Shown here: in pieces, positions 20,624 to 31,404 of the stretch
How the letters are laid out: each line of letters opens with the position of its first letter
Numbering within the stretch: the stretch's first letter is position 1
From: Leguminivora glycinivorella
Lineage: Eukaryota > Arthropoda > Insecta > Lepidoptera > Tortricidae
DNA: 64,000 bases
Direction: 5' to 3'
Assembly (NCBI RefSeq): GCF_023078275.1
Contig: NC_062990.1
Coordinates: 8,385,549 to 8,449,548 of the forward strand
Program-made: the position numbers and the translations under genes
The notes under the pieces: generated by a model
Told to the model about the DNA's origin: nothing
Databases searched by the model: none
What the model saw: only the letters and a program-made list of their open reading frames with translations

Positions 20624-21159
20624 AAAAAGTGTCCCAAGGATTTTTTTCCCATTCCGTTACCATTTTTTCATACATTTTGTAGGGCGGTAACGGAATGGAA
20701 GGTTTGAAAAATGTATGGAAATCTTGGGACATTTTTTTTTCCTATCAGGATCGGAAGACCTCGCGATTCTGAGCATGAATTGCATAAAAAATACCCATAT
20801 TACAAAAAAAGTGGGGTGGACAACTTTGAAAAAAAAGTGGCCCAAATGTAAAAATATAATACCAAAAAGGAACCAATTAAATCATAATGAAAGTGACATT
20901 TCGGTTATGAGTAACATTAAAACAGCAAAACTAAAGTTTTAACACGGTTCCCAAACTGGAAAGGTGAACGACCTTAATTTATGAGAACCAGTGTAATATT
21001 TCATCTCAGTTGCCTAATAGGCAAAGATCAAATAAGTTATGATCATTAAATTTTATGAACACTTTCGCACGTCGTCGGTTATCTAATGGGCTACTTAATG
21101 TGTGAACTTGGACTGACGGCACACTTGACTTATTTTGGTTGTTTTAGTGGGGCCTTTAT
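20624..21159. other. Intronic spacer, nothing recognised
   Basis: AT-rich. The overlapping ORFs at 20657-20942 on opposite strands come from a T-rich inverted stretch and have no recognisable content. Confidence 0.4.
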
Positions 21160-23455
21160 GAAATGAAATGAAAAAAATGAAAAATGAAAAAAATTTTATT
21201 TCAGGCGTGATCCCATAAATTTGTTAGTAAACTTAAACAACTATCCCTACTCTATATTAGTCACAATAATAACAAAAATAAATTAAATTAAATTAAAATA
21301 TAAATTAAATTAAAACACTACAACAATAAACAAATAATATTCCTAAAAATTATTTTTTTTATTATATTTTGGAGCAACTTCTATAGGGCTCATGGAGTTT
21401 GCTCCAGCGTCTCATGAGAGGGCTGTCCATCCTGGAGACTAATGCGTTCAGGAGACCGTTGGTACCACCCTGCAATCGATACCACTGGGAACCCGCTCTT
21501 TTACGCATGATAGCATAAAAGTCGTCCGTATGGGCATCCGCGAACATCCCAGATGCGCTGCAGTACCGAGGGAGGCCCATCAGTATCCTAAACGCATTAT
21601 TATATTGAATACGCAGGGCGTTGTATGCTCGCTGCGTATAACTGGCCCACAGGCTGCAAGTATAGAACGATTGACAATAAGATTTAAATAATGTGATCTT
21701 GACTTCATTACTACACTTTGCAAACCTGCGCACCAGCATGTTGCATCGAACAGCCAACGCCCTACGTTCCCGCTCCACATCTATGTCATCACTGAGAGTC
21801 TCGGTGAGCCAGTGACCCAGGTATTTAAACCGCTGTACCCTGTCCAGGACGGCGCCATTCAACTCTACAGGAGGTACTTCCTCTAGTTTCATGTTGCCTG
21901 CCCTGAAGACTAGTAACTCACTTTTAGTGGTGTTATACCTGAGCCCATGTCTCTCCGCGTAGAGCTCACATATCCTCACGAGCCTCCTGAGCGCACTGAC
22001 AGAGGGAGCCAACAGCACCATGTCGTCAGCATAACTTATATTGTTGAGACAAGTACCGCCAATGTGACACCCGACCTTGGCGCCGGTGAGTTCCTCTATC
22101 AGTCCATCCATATACACATTAAATAAGGTTGGAGAGGTTACCCCCCCTGCCTCACTCCGCAGTCAAGAATATACTCGTCCGAATATACGCCTGCCCATCG
22201 CACAGAGTTGATTTGATTGCTGTACCAGTAATCAAATACCGCAATCAACTCTGCCGGGAGACTGGTCTTGGACGACAGCTTGCTCCACAAGATGTCGTAC
22301 GAGACCAGATCAAATGCTTTGGATAGGTCTAGAAAGCAGGCGTACACTGGGCTTTCCTGCTTTACATAGTATTGGACAGTACTTTTCACACAAAATATAG
22401 CTGACTCCGTAGACACTCCCGCCTGAAAACCAAACTGAGCGTCCCTAGCTTTGTAGTGTCTACGAAGCTGGCCATCAAGAAGCCTGTCCAGCACCTTAGC
22501 CACGATTGTCGCCAACGAGATCGGTCTGTAGTTGCTGAGGTCAGACACATCCCCCGTTTTATTTTTTATTATAGGCACAACAGTGGTTTTCATTAGTGCA
22601 CTCGGTAAGTATGAATGACTCACACACAAGTTAAATAGTAACGCGAGCACTCGCGGAAGATGTGTCCCGGCATGTCGTAAGTGCTCAACACTAAGCCCAT
22701 CATGCCCCGGAGATTTCCCAGACGTCATTGTTTTAATGACAGAGGAAACGTCATTTGCCGAGAAACGCACCGACACTTTTGATGGACACGTACCGAGCAC
22801 TGGCATAGTCCGACCCAGCGAAGACTTGACCTGAAAATGTTGTTTAAACAAGTTGGCTATATCAGTGGGCTCACACTCACCCGCAACGCTCACAGGCAGG
22901 CTAGGTCTCAAATTAAGCTTACCCGTTTCTTTCCAAAATTTACTAAAATTTTTTGCTGAGTGGAGAGTCGAAATAATATCCATTTTGATCTTTTGTTGAT
23001 TATCTTGACACCACTTCAGCTTACTTTTGAAATGCTTTCTTGACTCATACATTTGTTCATAAATGTGCCCACTGGCAGGCCTATTAAACGCAATCCACTG
23101 CTGAAAGTATAACCTTGCCTGGCTGTGAGCATCTTTCACATATTTATTCCACCCCGTAACGTGTTTATAGCGTAGATTCTTAGTACTTAATGTTCTAGAT
23201 AGAAAAGCCGCCTCACTTAACGAAGAAATTATATTATTATACAAACTATCCAAATGTTGTCTATGATCTAGAGAATTACACATATTATCACAGCAATTAA
23301 TAAAAATGTTAGGAAAATTAATATTTTTCAATTTCAAATTACATAAGTCAGTATATTTATCTATTTGTTCAGGCGTTCGCTCACCCCACATAACATCATT
23401 TTTATGACCTTTGCCCTTGATTTGTAATTTCGTTATTAGGCTCAAGTGCATCTAA
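21160..23455 (-). mobile_element. Non-LTR retrotransposon (LINE), 5'-truncated
   Basis: On the minus strand the coding part (23451-21362) is followed by an AT-rich 3' UTR, the hexamer AATAAA in CCTGAAATAAAA (near 21195-21205) and a tail of repeated CATTT units at about 21160-21185. The 5' end is cut near 23450, just where an endonuclease domain would normally end. I did not find a convincing target-site duplication. The AATAAA plus CATTT-type tail resembles the fragment at 8690-8918. Confidence 0.85.
21362..23451 (-). pseudogene. LINE reverse transcriptase, broken by a frameshift in a G7 run
   Basis: The first frame (23451-22138, 437 codons) carries RT motifs in order: SGKSPGHDGLSVEHLRHAG, NYRPISLATIVAKVLDRLL, AQFGFQAGVSTESA, the catalytic FLDLSKAFD at about residues 373-381, and GVRQGG at the very end. 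A stop follows immediately because the run of seven G (plus-strand C7 at 22141-22147) shifts the frame. The second frame (22117-21362) continues in step with YMDGLIEEL, the catalytic YADD at residues 29-32, KSELLVF and RFKYLGHWLTE. So a one-base indel in a homopolymer separates motifs B and C. Otherwise the RT is complete. N-terminal endonuclease is absent. Clade not assigned. Confidence 0.88.
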
Positions 23456-24631
23456 TAAATCTATATTATTAGATGCGTACAAATAGGTATGGACCTAGGT
23501 TGTACCTAGGCGTAAACGGCAGTAATGTTTTTTTTAATTTAGGTAAAGTAAAGTCGGGGTCCAGTTGGCCAAGTCCAAATTGACTGACATTTAAGAACAA
23601 AGGTCAAATCAAATTCCTTTTTTTTCTCTGACACGTTCTAAATTTAAAAAAAGTCATTATCAAATCGGTATAGATATTTTCATTTCGCAATAATAATTCG
23701 CAATGTGTCAGATGGGCGAATCAACTTTTTGACCGACTCAAATCTGTCCGCACATTCCTAACATAGTTGTGAAATTTCACCCTTAAATAATGAATTTTAT
23801 TGGTATTTTTCACTTTACCCTGTATATTAAAACATAACCCTAACTGTTAAATCTAATAAACTGAAACTTTGTTCATTAGAAGTTCGATTTCTTGGTAACT
23901 CCAGAGACATTTTGAGTAACGCCAGAGACACCAAAAATGTCGGTCAAAAAGTTGATTCGCCCAGATACAATATTTTAGTTAAAAAAACTGGCTATCATTT
24001 ATGAATATTTAACTACATATATCCTCCCATCTACCTCAGAGATGTCCAGGATCCCCACGTGCCTTTAGAAAATGTTCATATTTTTGAAAATTACAACCTT
24101 TGCTACCATGGCGTTAGGCTAGACGTCTAGGCATCTATAGAGATATTAGAGAGTCAAGACAATCTTGTCACTAAAACAAGGCGCGAAATTCATATTTTCT
24201 ATGGGATAGTTTACCCTTCGCCCCTACATTTCTTAAATTGTGCTACATTTCTGCTGCTAAGGTTTGCTTGACTATCTACATATATCCGACCAACAGCACT
24301 GAACTGAAACCGACACTGACACTGAAAGCCATGGTTATTTTTTCTCTGTACATGACCATTTATCTCCTAAATCGCATTAAATGGCGCTACTTCTAATTCA
24401 AAGTTTTTTGCATTTTTAAACCGACAGGCTTACCATTTAAACGCTGCCTACACGCCCGTCTACGGAGCGTGAAATCATTAAGATTTGCATACGACGTGTG
24501 GGTTTGTTTATCGGAAACCGGTTGTTTGGATAATTGATATATTAATTACTATTTGCATTTATGATTTAACAATGTATTACACAAAAAATGACAACGTCAC
24601 TTCTACGTAATTCAATAAGTTCTATTTAAGG
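23456..24631. other. Intronic sequence with one MITE (listed separately)
   Basis: Includes a short palindrome at the LINE 5' junction (GCATCTAATAAATCTATATT running into ATTAGATGC, 23448-23473). No gene seen. Confidence 0.45.
23713..23963. mobile_element. ~250-bp MITE with ~26-bp inverted ends
   Basis: TGGGCGAATCAACTTTTTGA (followed by CCGAC) at 23713 is matched inverted by GTCGGTCAAAAAGTTGATTC (followed by GCCCA) ending at 23962. No coding content. Family not assigned. Confidence 0.65.
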
Positions 24632-25591
24632 CATTGAGGTATATGTACTACGTACTAGAGGCGACGTTGCCAAGCAAAAACACTGCACATGCTGACAAAT
24701 GCGCGGGGTGCGGGGAGTGGTTATTTACGCGTAGAGTAGGTCTACCACCAGATGTGACACATTATTATATTCTGCCTAACGGGAATTTTACATTATAGTT
24801 AAATACGGATATTCTAGTCAAACTTATTTATTTATTTACAACTTAAACAATACAAATTAATACAAAATAAATGTGCTGTATTTATCTTCTTCTTTAAAAT
24901 ACACAATGAACATATTATATATGTGTGGTCAGTTGGTAACCAAGTTTCCTCAGCACGATTTTTTTGGACAAAGCGTATAAATTGTTCCATTTTTTCATGA
25001 CCAGGCCGAAGAAAACTGCAAAAAGTGAACGTGCTAAAAATACAATTTTACTCAAAAACTATTAACTATAAATATATATATTAAAAAAATATTTTTTTTT
25101 AAATATTTTAGTAACATAATTAATGAAATAGTAAGTAGTTGCTTATTAATTTTCCAAATAGAAATATTTATATTTCGCAACTCTATTAGAGATGAAACAC
25201 ATTACATATGTAGTAAGAACAGTGTAAATGGCACATCTGCGCGGTTAACTTTTTATAGTCTATGATTGCGTCACCAAAATGGCGGCAGTGTCGCGCCCGC
25301 TCGCGAGTTTGTAGAATATTCAATCTTAAAATATTATAGACGAGTTTTTTGTTTAATTTACCGATGAAATGTCACACCTTGGCTTTTATTTGATTTCCTC
25401 GAGTGATTAGTACAATTTTTAAACACACAAGAAGGCATTATTCACGTGGAAAGTAAATGCATCACGGCACGTCACTGCACCGCAAGGACCCGGTAAGGAC
25501 TGACAACGTTGCGGTCCAGTGGACCGCAGTGCGTTGTGTAAAAATTCTCTTAGCAACGTCGCCTCTAGTACGTAGTACATATACCTCAATG
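24632..25591. mobile_element. 960-bp DNA-transposon-like element with ~39-bp terminal inverted repeats
   Basis: Both ends read CATTGAGGTATATGTACTAC followed by GTACTAGAGGCGACGTTGC, in opposite orientation, with essentially no mismatch over 39 bp. The interior is AT-rich on the left and holds CpG-rich GCGTCACC...GGCGGCAGTGTCGCGCCCGC in the middle. No transposase remnant was recognised. Non-autonomous; superfamily unassigned. Confidence 0.75.
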
Positions 25592-28500
25592 ATTTAAGGT
25601 GACTGGATAAAAGGTTTTGCTGTCTATAAGCATCGATTATCATATCGAGTTTTAAGCTTGGAATATTGATAAATAGGCTACTTGACCCTTTTTCAAAGTC
25701 TGTCTTATATTATTAATTACTGTCTAATTAAACGAATAAAAATAGTACCATATTTTATTACGACTTAAAAACCCGCAAAAAAATTATTTAAAGTTTACTT
25801 TTACGTGATCAGGCAAAAACAACATCAGCCATATTAATCTATAGAATATCTATGACATGACGTCAGTATATTTAGAAAAAATATTTCATATTGTCACACC
25901 CGTCAACGACTATGAATTTTAATACAATAGAGGTTGCTTCTATGGAGATCAGATTACTACCTCTAATTTCCATAGTTGATCTGAATTATGTGACGTCACT
26001 TCATTGGCCAACACCGTTTTCGGAGTCCATAATTAAAAAAAACATACACACATCTTTAATTAAAAATACGCAGTTATCACGCACTTTTAATGCCCGCAAG
26101 CTATAAATATTGATTTCTTAAGTCAAATACTACAGAAAACAATAACTTGATGTGCTAAATTCGATACGAGTCTAGTAGCCTATTACACATATGAAGAAGT
26201 AAGTAAAATGTATACGTTCATCAAAAATAAATAGTCGGCTATGATGCCATATGGCTTATGCTTAAGGTACGATTGCCCGAACTTACAGCACTTAAAACAT
26301 TAGAAGTGCCGCGACTGTTTCAATCCAGTCAGGATCTTCAGTAGTTTTTTTGGGACAAAGGGGACAAAAAGTTCAGTAAAAATATAATGATTATACCCAA
26401 ATCATGTCTACGTATAGTATAGGAGTAAGTCAAGTTAATTACGACAATTTTAAACGGAGAGGACCTTATTGTGCTTGAAGTGTAAGGTCCGTTCTGTAAA
26501 GGAAAGCCACATAATTATATTTGTTTGTAGATCGCGAGTGAAACTCTAGGTGAAGGCGTCAACATCAGATATCGATTCGAGCTCTTTGTCCAGCGTATGA
26601 CAGTGCTTTAAAATTAGCCTATCGTCCAATCTCCAATAACCAAACACGACGGAGAAATTTAACCCAAAGCGAAACCACATTATCGCTCCATCGCTTTCGT
26701 AACGAGACACGAATATACCATTAGCACCATAGACAACCCCGCCGTAAACAAGCGGTAGCTATCAGAAATCGGGCATAGAGATAAAAATCTAAAAAAAACT
26801 ACGTCATGTCACGAGGATTAGCCCCTATTGTGAGCTACGACAATTGAAATACATCCGTCCTGTTCCGACCCACGTCAGTTTCGGAGTTGGAAAGGGACAG
26901 ATGTCAGTTTATTTTCAGTTGTCTATGGCTAGGTAATGTGACAGTTTCGTATGAAATGTTTGTTTGGACGTCGTTTGAATGGAGGCTCGGTCGTATTATT
27001 CGATTTTAATCCGGTATCGGTCTTGTAACGATTTTTGGATGCGCGCGCTTGTACGGAGCAGAGGGGTATTGTTTCAGGAAAATGCGGTTTGTGGTTTGGA
27101 TATTTTGAATACATTTCAGTTGAATTACGTAACCCATTAGTGAACGAATACCTGCGACGAATTTAGAGCCTCTATTAGAGTTTTTGACGTGTTTAGAGTG
27201 TTTGATGTTTTACTCGATGGCGTAAACGGTACAGAACTTGTATGTAAGTAATTAGTAAATCTTGTAAATATGTGGTTGCAAGCGCTGCTGCACTTTCTCC
27301 ATACAATGAATGTTATTTTGCGTAACATTTACTCCATTCATTTACTCATTCTTTTATTTTCTATTCAGTTTGTTTCTGGTACCTACATAAAAATAAATAC
27401 ATAAGTCAAAGATAGGTGTTGCGTAATCACGTTTATAACATGTACACTGTAAATTAGATTGTTGGACTTTATGATGAATTTGAACAAACGAACCGAAAAT
27501 GTCAACCCAGACCCGGTACCAATATCTTACCCATTAAAAAAACATCCCAAGTCACGACCATTAACTCTAAAAATCTACAGCACGCGCCATCGCCGCCTAT
27601 TAGCATCGGCAAACACATTATCTCCCGTTTTTCACGGCGTTTGACCGACCCTCCCTATCCGCTAATGATGTGTAAAATATTCTCAAACACCCTTCTTACT
27701 CGCAAATCAAGCAAAAATACACCTTAAAACTACAGTAGAGAGAGCGTCAATAAACGCAGTTAAGAAACAATTTTAAAACGCACCTGTTTTGAAAATTTTA
27801 AACCTTAAAATTAGTAATATAAAAGTGTTTATAGATGCTTCAAAACTTTGCGATCCGCACAGCTGCAATTGCCGACGTCCGTCATTTTAAACTCTATGGA
27901 TAACATTTTTTTGGAGGGAACGTCAACTGTCAGTTTGACATTTGTGAAAGGGTGATGGTTTGTTTTTAATCCGGGATTGTTGTTTTAGACCAGGGAGTTG
28001 CCAGGATATTTTAAATTAGCTGATTAAGATTTTGCATGAGATTAGAATTCACTTTGGTCCGAATAATTGGCTGTTGAATGCATCTGCTCTTAATCTTTAT
28101 CAATTTTATAATTGATAGGGAATATAACGTAAACAAAATCGTTGACTTCAGGATCTAAAATGTTAAATATCCTTGGGAGACTTACATAATTTCGAGTTCA
28201 CGTCTACGTCTTACTTATGTACGTTATTGTTAGTCACAAGGATTTTAAGTATATCAGATTCATTTCCCTTTAAAGATGATATGGAAATCTCGAATTGCTA
28301 AAAAAAGAATGTCTAGAAGGTGTCAATAGTTTACGTGCCATGGAGTTTGTCAGAATAATATGGAAGAGTTAACCTACGCTATGTACGGCTGTGCTGTACG
28401 CTAGGTACATCATTAAGCGATTGGCATAGCTTAACTATAGGGTTTAATAATACTTAGATAATATTAAAATATCACAATGGTTTGAAGAGGTTCGAAATAG

Positions 28501-29301
28501 ATTCGAATTTCGAATAATTCATAAACAACGATAAGCGGAATTAGACAGAAGCTTAAGTATTGTAATTTTCAGTTTACTTAAAGTTCCAATAACAGATTTC
28601 AGCCTATGAGAACAACCCCAGGTGCTTCCTAGGCTACGCCAGCGTAAACTTACTCCCAAAATACATAGCCATTTATCCGAGCAACACCCACTGAGGGTTG
28701 CCAGCCTATAAATCATGTTAACACATAAATTGCGTTGGCAACACCGCCTAGGGGACCCGACAAGTTGTGACAGATTACCGAACGAAAATAACCAAATCTC
28801 CTGCGAAAATCAACTGTGTTCCAAGCTAGGTAAAGATTGTTTTTAAGGGCTGTGGGAACGTTCAGATGCTAGGTTTTATTACCATGATAATGTTGCCAGT
28901 GTTAGGGCGCTAACTGAATTGGTGAATTGAAATTTATCTAATAAATTATTGCTTATTTGTTGTAGGGGGTAATGTGTGGAAGCATTAGATTATGCTGGGT
29001 TACATGTTAATGGAAGTGTTTGGGCGGTGAGAGTTGGTTAGGGAGGAGTTTTGAGACGGGAAATTACTTATATAATTGGACATAACGTACTGCAGGAAAA
29101 AAATCAAATTAGCTCCAGGTTTTTTTTTTTTTTTTTTTTTAGTATAGATAGGTAGACGTTTGACCACGATATGGATCGAATATATCAGTCTATAAATGAG
29201 GTTTTTGTTTGAATAAACATCACTTTTTACTTTGACATGTACGATCTAGCAAGGCCGTTTTGCAACTCTGTTATGAACCCTACACAGGTATAAAGTAATT
29301 T
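25592..29301. other. Intron 1 segment without recognised features (3.7 kb)
   Basis: No supported gene, no clear transposon ends. Contains a 22-base T run near 29120-29141. Short ORFs in all frames are of random length for AT-rich DNA. It is the longest relatively repeat-poor part of intron 1 and so a candidate place for cis-regulatory DNA, by inference only. Confidence 0.4.
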
Positions 29302-29572
29302 GACGACCGCTCTGGCTCAGTCGGTAGTGACCCTGCCTGCTAAGCCGCGGTCCTGGGTTCGAATCCCGGTAAGGGCATTTATTTGTGTGATGAACACAGT
29401 TATTTGTTCCGAAGTCAATGGATGTTTTCTATGTATATAATATAAGTTATATATTTATCTATTTAAGTATGTATATCGTCGCTTAGCACCCATAGTACAA
29501 GCTTTTCTTAGTTTGGGGATAAAGTTGATCTGTGTAAGGTGTCACCAATATCAACCAATATTAAAAAAAAAA
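29302..29572 (+). mobile_element. tRNA-derived SINE, full-length copy
   Basis: The head has both RNA polymerase III internal promoter boxes: A box TGGCTCAGTCGG (29313-29324) and B box GGTTCGAATCC (29356-29366). The body continues TCGGTAAGGGCATTTATTTG, then GATGTTTTCTATGTATATAA, and ends CACCAATATCAACC and an A run. It resembles the tRNA-derived SINEs widespread in Lepidoptera (Metulj-like), an identification from memory. An inverted copy lies at 29976-30222. Confidence 0.85.
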
Positions 29573-29975
29573 TTGGTGTCTATTTTTATACAAGTAATAC
29601 TACCAACGGCTTATTTTTCTTGCAAGACCAATGTCAGCGGCAAATAAACTAGCTTTTCTTTTTTTACATAGACGACAAAAGTCTGGAATGACTTATTTAT
29701 ACGTTCACCTCAAAGAGCTAAGGGTTGAAGCACACTTACCAACCTCGAATTTGAAGTGTAGTGTGAAAGTATCTATGTTTATCTTTACGCCCCACGCCGC
29801 ACGTGCCGACGCGTGGCGGGACTTTATCAGGTATTGCACTTGCACATTGCACTTCGGCCAATTATGGATGATGATAAAATAACTGGAGGGCAATGGTGAT
29901 GATTTTATTATGGTGGTTCGAGGTCATCTACTCTCACTCTTTATAAATGGATAAGTATAGGTATATAGTTCTCCT
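29573..29975. other. Spacer between inverted SINE copies
   Basis: About 400 bases without recognised features; ORFs at 29631-29893 on both strands overlap and have no recognisable content. Confidence 0.4.
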
Positions 29976-30222
29976 AAATAAATAAATATTGGGGACACCT
30001 TACACACATCAACTTAGCCCCAAACTAAGCAAAGCTTGTACTATGAGTGCTAAGCGACGATATACATAAATAGATAAATACATATTTATATACATAGAAC
30101 ACATCCATGACTCAGGAACAAATATCTGTGCTCATCACACTAATGAATGCCCTTACCGGGATTCGAACCCAGGACCGCGGCTTAGCAGGCAGGGTCACTA
30201 CCGACTGAGTCAGACCGGTCGT
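29976..30222 (-). mobile_element. tRNA-derived SINE, inverted relative to 29302
   Basis: On the minus strand it starts ACGACCGGTCTGACTCAGTC, has B box GGGTTCGAATCCCGG, and shares the body and tail of the plus-strand copy. The pair would form a long RNA hairpin within otd pre-mRNA or any read-through transcript. Confidence 0.85.
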
Positions 30223-30604
30223 AATCTACCTAATTGTAAAAAAAAAGTTTCTTTTTCTTACCAAAATTAAACAAAAACCTGAGTGTATGTATTTATGACG
30301 TTACTTAACACGTGCAACGTTGATCCCAATCGCTGCCAACACTGAGAGAAATTTGCATTGTGAATTTAACAAGTTCGACTTGTTGCGGTTTATCTGTTTG
30401 AATCAGCCAAACGTATGTTTAAAACAATATGTGTCAGGTTGTTTTTATAAAATCGACTTGTTGATTCAAATATATTGCCGATTCAAATGACAAGTAGCTT
30501 GTTGTTTGAACCAAAGAGCACTTAGGCGCTATTTTAACCAAAAAACTTGTTGAACGAACATGAAAACTGTTTGTTTTTTCTCTCAGTGAACTTGTTTTCA
30601 CCTG

Positions 30605-30747
30605 TGGGCTGTTTCACCACGGTGACATTGACACGGACAATTCTGTGCCTATTTCTGGGTTGATAAGTAACATAGTTACTCAGCGTCAATGATATTTCTT
30701 TGTTGAACAGGCAATTAACGGCGTAGTGTCACTTGTGAAATAGGCCA
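30605..30747. mobile_element. ~143-bp MITE with short inverted ends
   Basis: GGGCTGTTTCACCAC at the left against GTGAAATAGGCC at the right in inverted orientation. I recognise such ends from lepidopteran MITEs. The arms are short, so the call is tentative. Confidence 0.4.
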
Positions 30748-31000
30748 CCCTTATCTGACTACTATGCCAGCCACTAACATCTAACACCTACCCTCGCGCT
30801 CCACAAACATGGCGTGTTGACTTTACAATCAGCCTGCAGCGGTGGAAATGGGAAAACGAACACATTTCTCGTGCCTTCTGAGCCCGATTCGAAATTAACA
30901 ATTTGGAACTAATCATTTTGATACGACCTGGATGCATGTGAAGTTAAGTGAATAACGTGTGTATTTTTTGCAAATGGGTTAATTGACTTAAAGATATATT

Positions 31001-31404
31001 TTACAGTCTGTCAAAAAAGAGTAAAAATGAAAAAGTGGCAACATTAGTGTCGTCCCTTTGAAACCGATTAAGCTAGGAACATACTACGTGGACGTCCGCG
31101 GTCGCGCGACCGCGACCGCGACCGATCAGTGTGCACGGTCTTCGGGACGTGGCTTCGGCTGCACAAAACATCCAGCGAGCCAGATTTCGATCGGACGACC
31201 GTGCGCTCAAGGCCACGTCCACGACCAACGACCGATAGTTTGCACGGTTACTTAAGTGTATATTCATTGTCTAGATCCGCGTCCGCGGTCGCGCGACGGC
31301 GGACGTCCGCGTACCTAATATGTTCCTAGCTTTAGTGTGAGTAAACTAGATGACACACCGATATTGCCACTTTTTAATTTTTATTCTTTTTTGCCAAACT
31401 GTAA
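31001..31404. mobile_element. MITE with ~24-50 bp inverted ends, carrying a nested second MITE
   Basis: TTACAGTCTGTCAAAAAAGA at 31001 is matched by the inverse TTCTTTTTTGCCAAACTGTAA at 31384-31404; similarity continues inward through AAAAAGTGGCAACATT versus GATATTGCCACTTTTT. The interior is interrupted by the element at 31071-31331. Confidence 0.7.
31071..31331. mobile_element. 261-bp PIF/Harbinger-like MITE nested in the 31001 element
   Basis: Ends AGCTAGGAACATACTACG and inverted TATGTTCCTAGCT, with TTA on both sides (3-bp target duplication, as in PIF/Harbinger elements). The body is CpG-rich and self-complementary (GGACGTCCGCGGTCGCGCGA and the reverse), giving strong secondary structure. 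Overlapping short ORFs result from the palindrome. Confidence 0.75.

Noticed and set aside
29302..29375. A genuine tRNA gene
   Set aside because: It has A and B boxes, but continues into a shared SINE body present in two other copies, and I cannot fold a complete cloverleaf.
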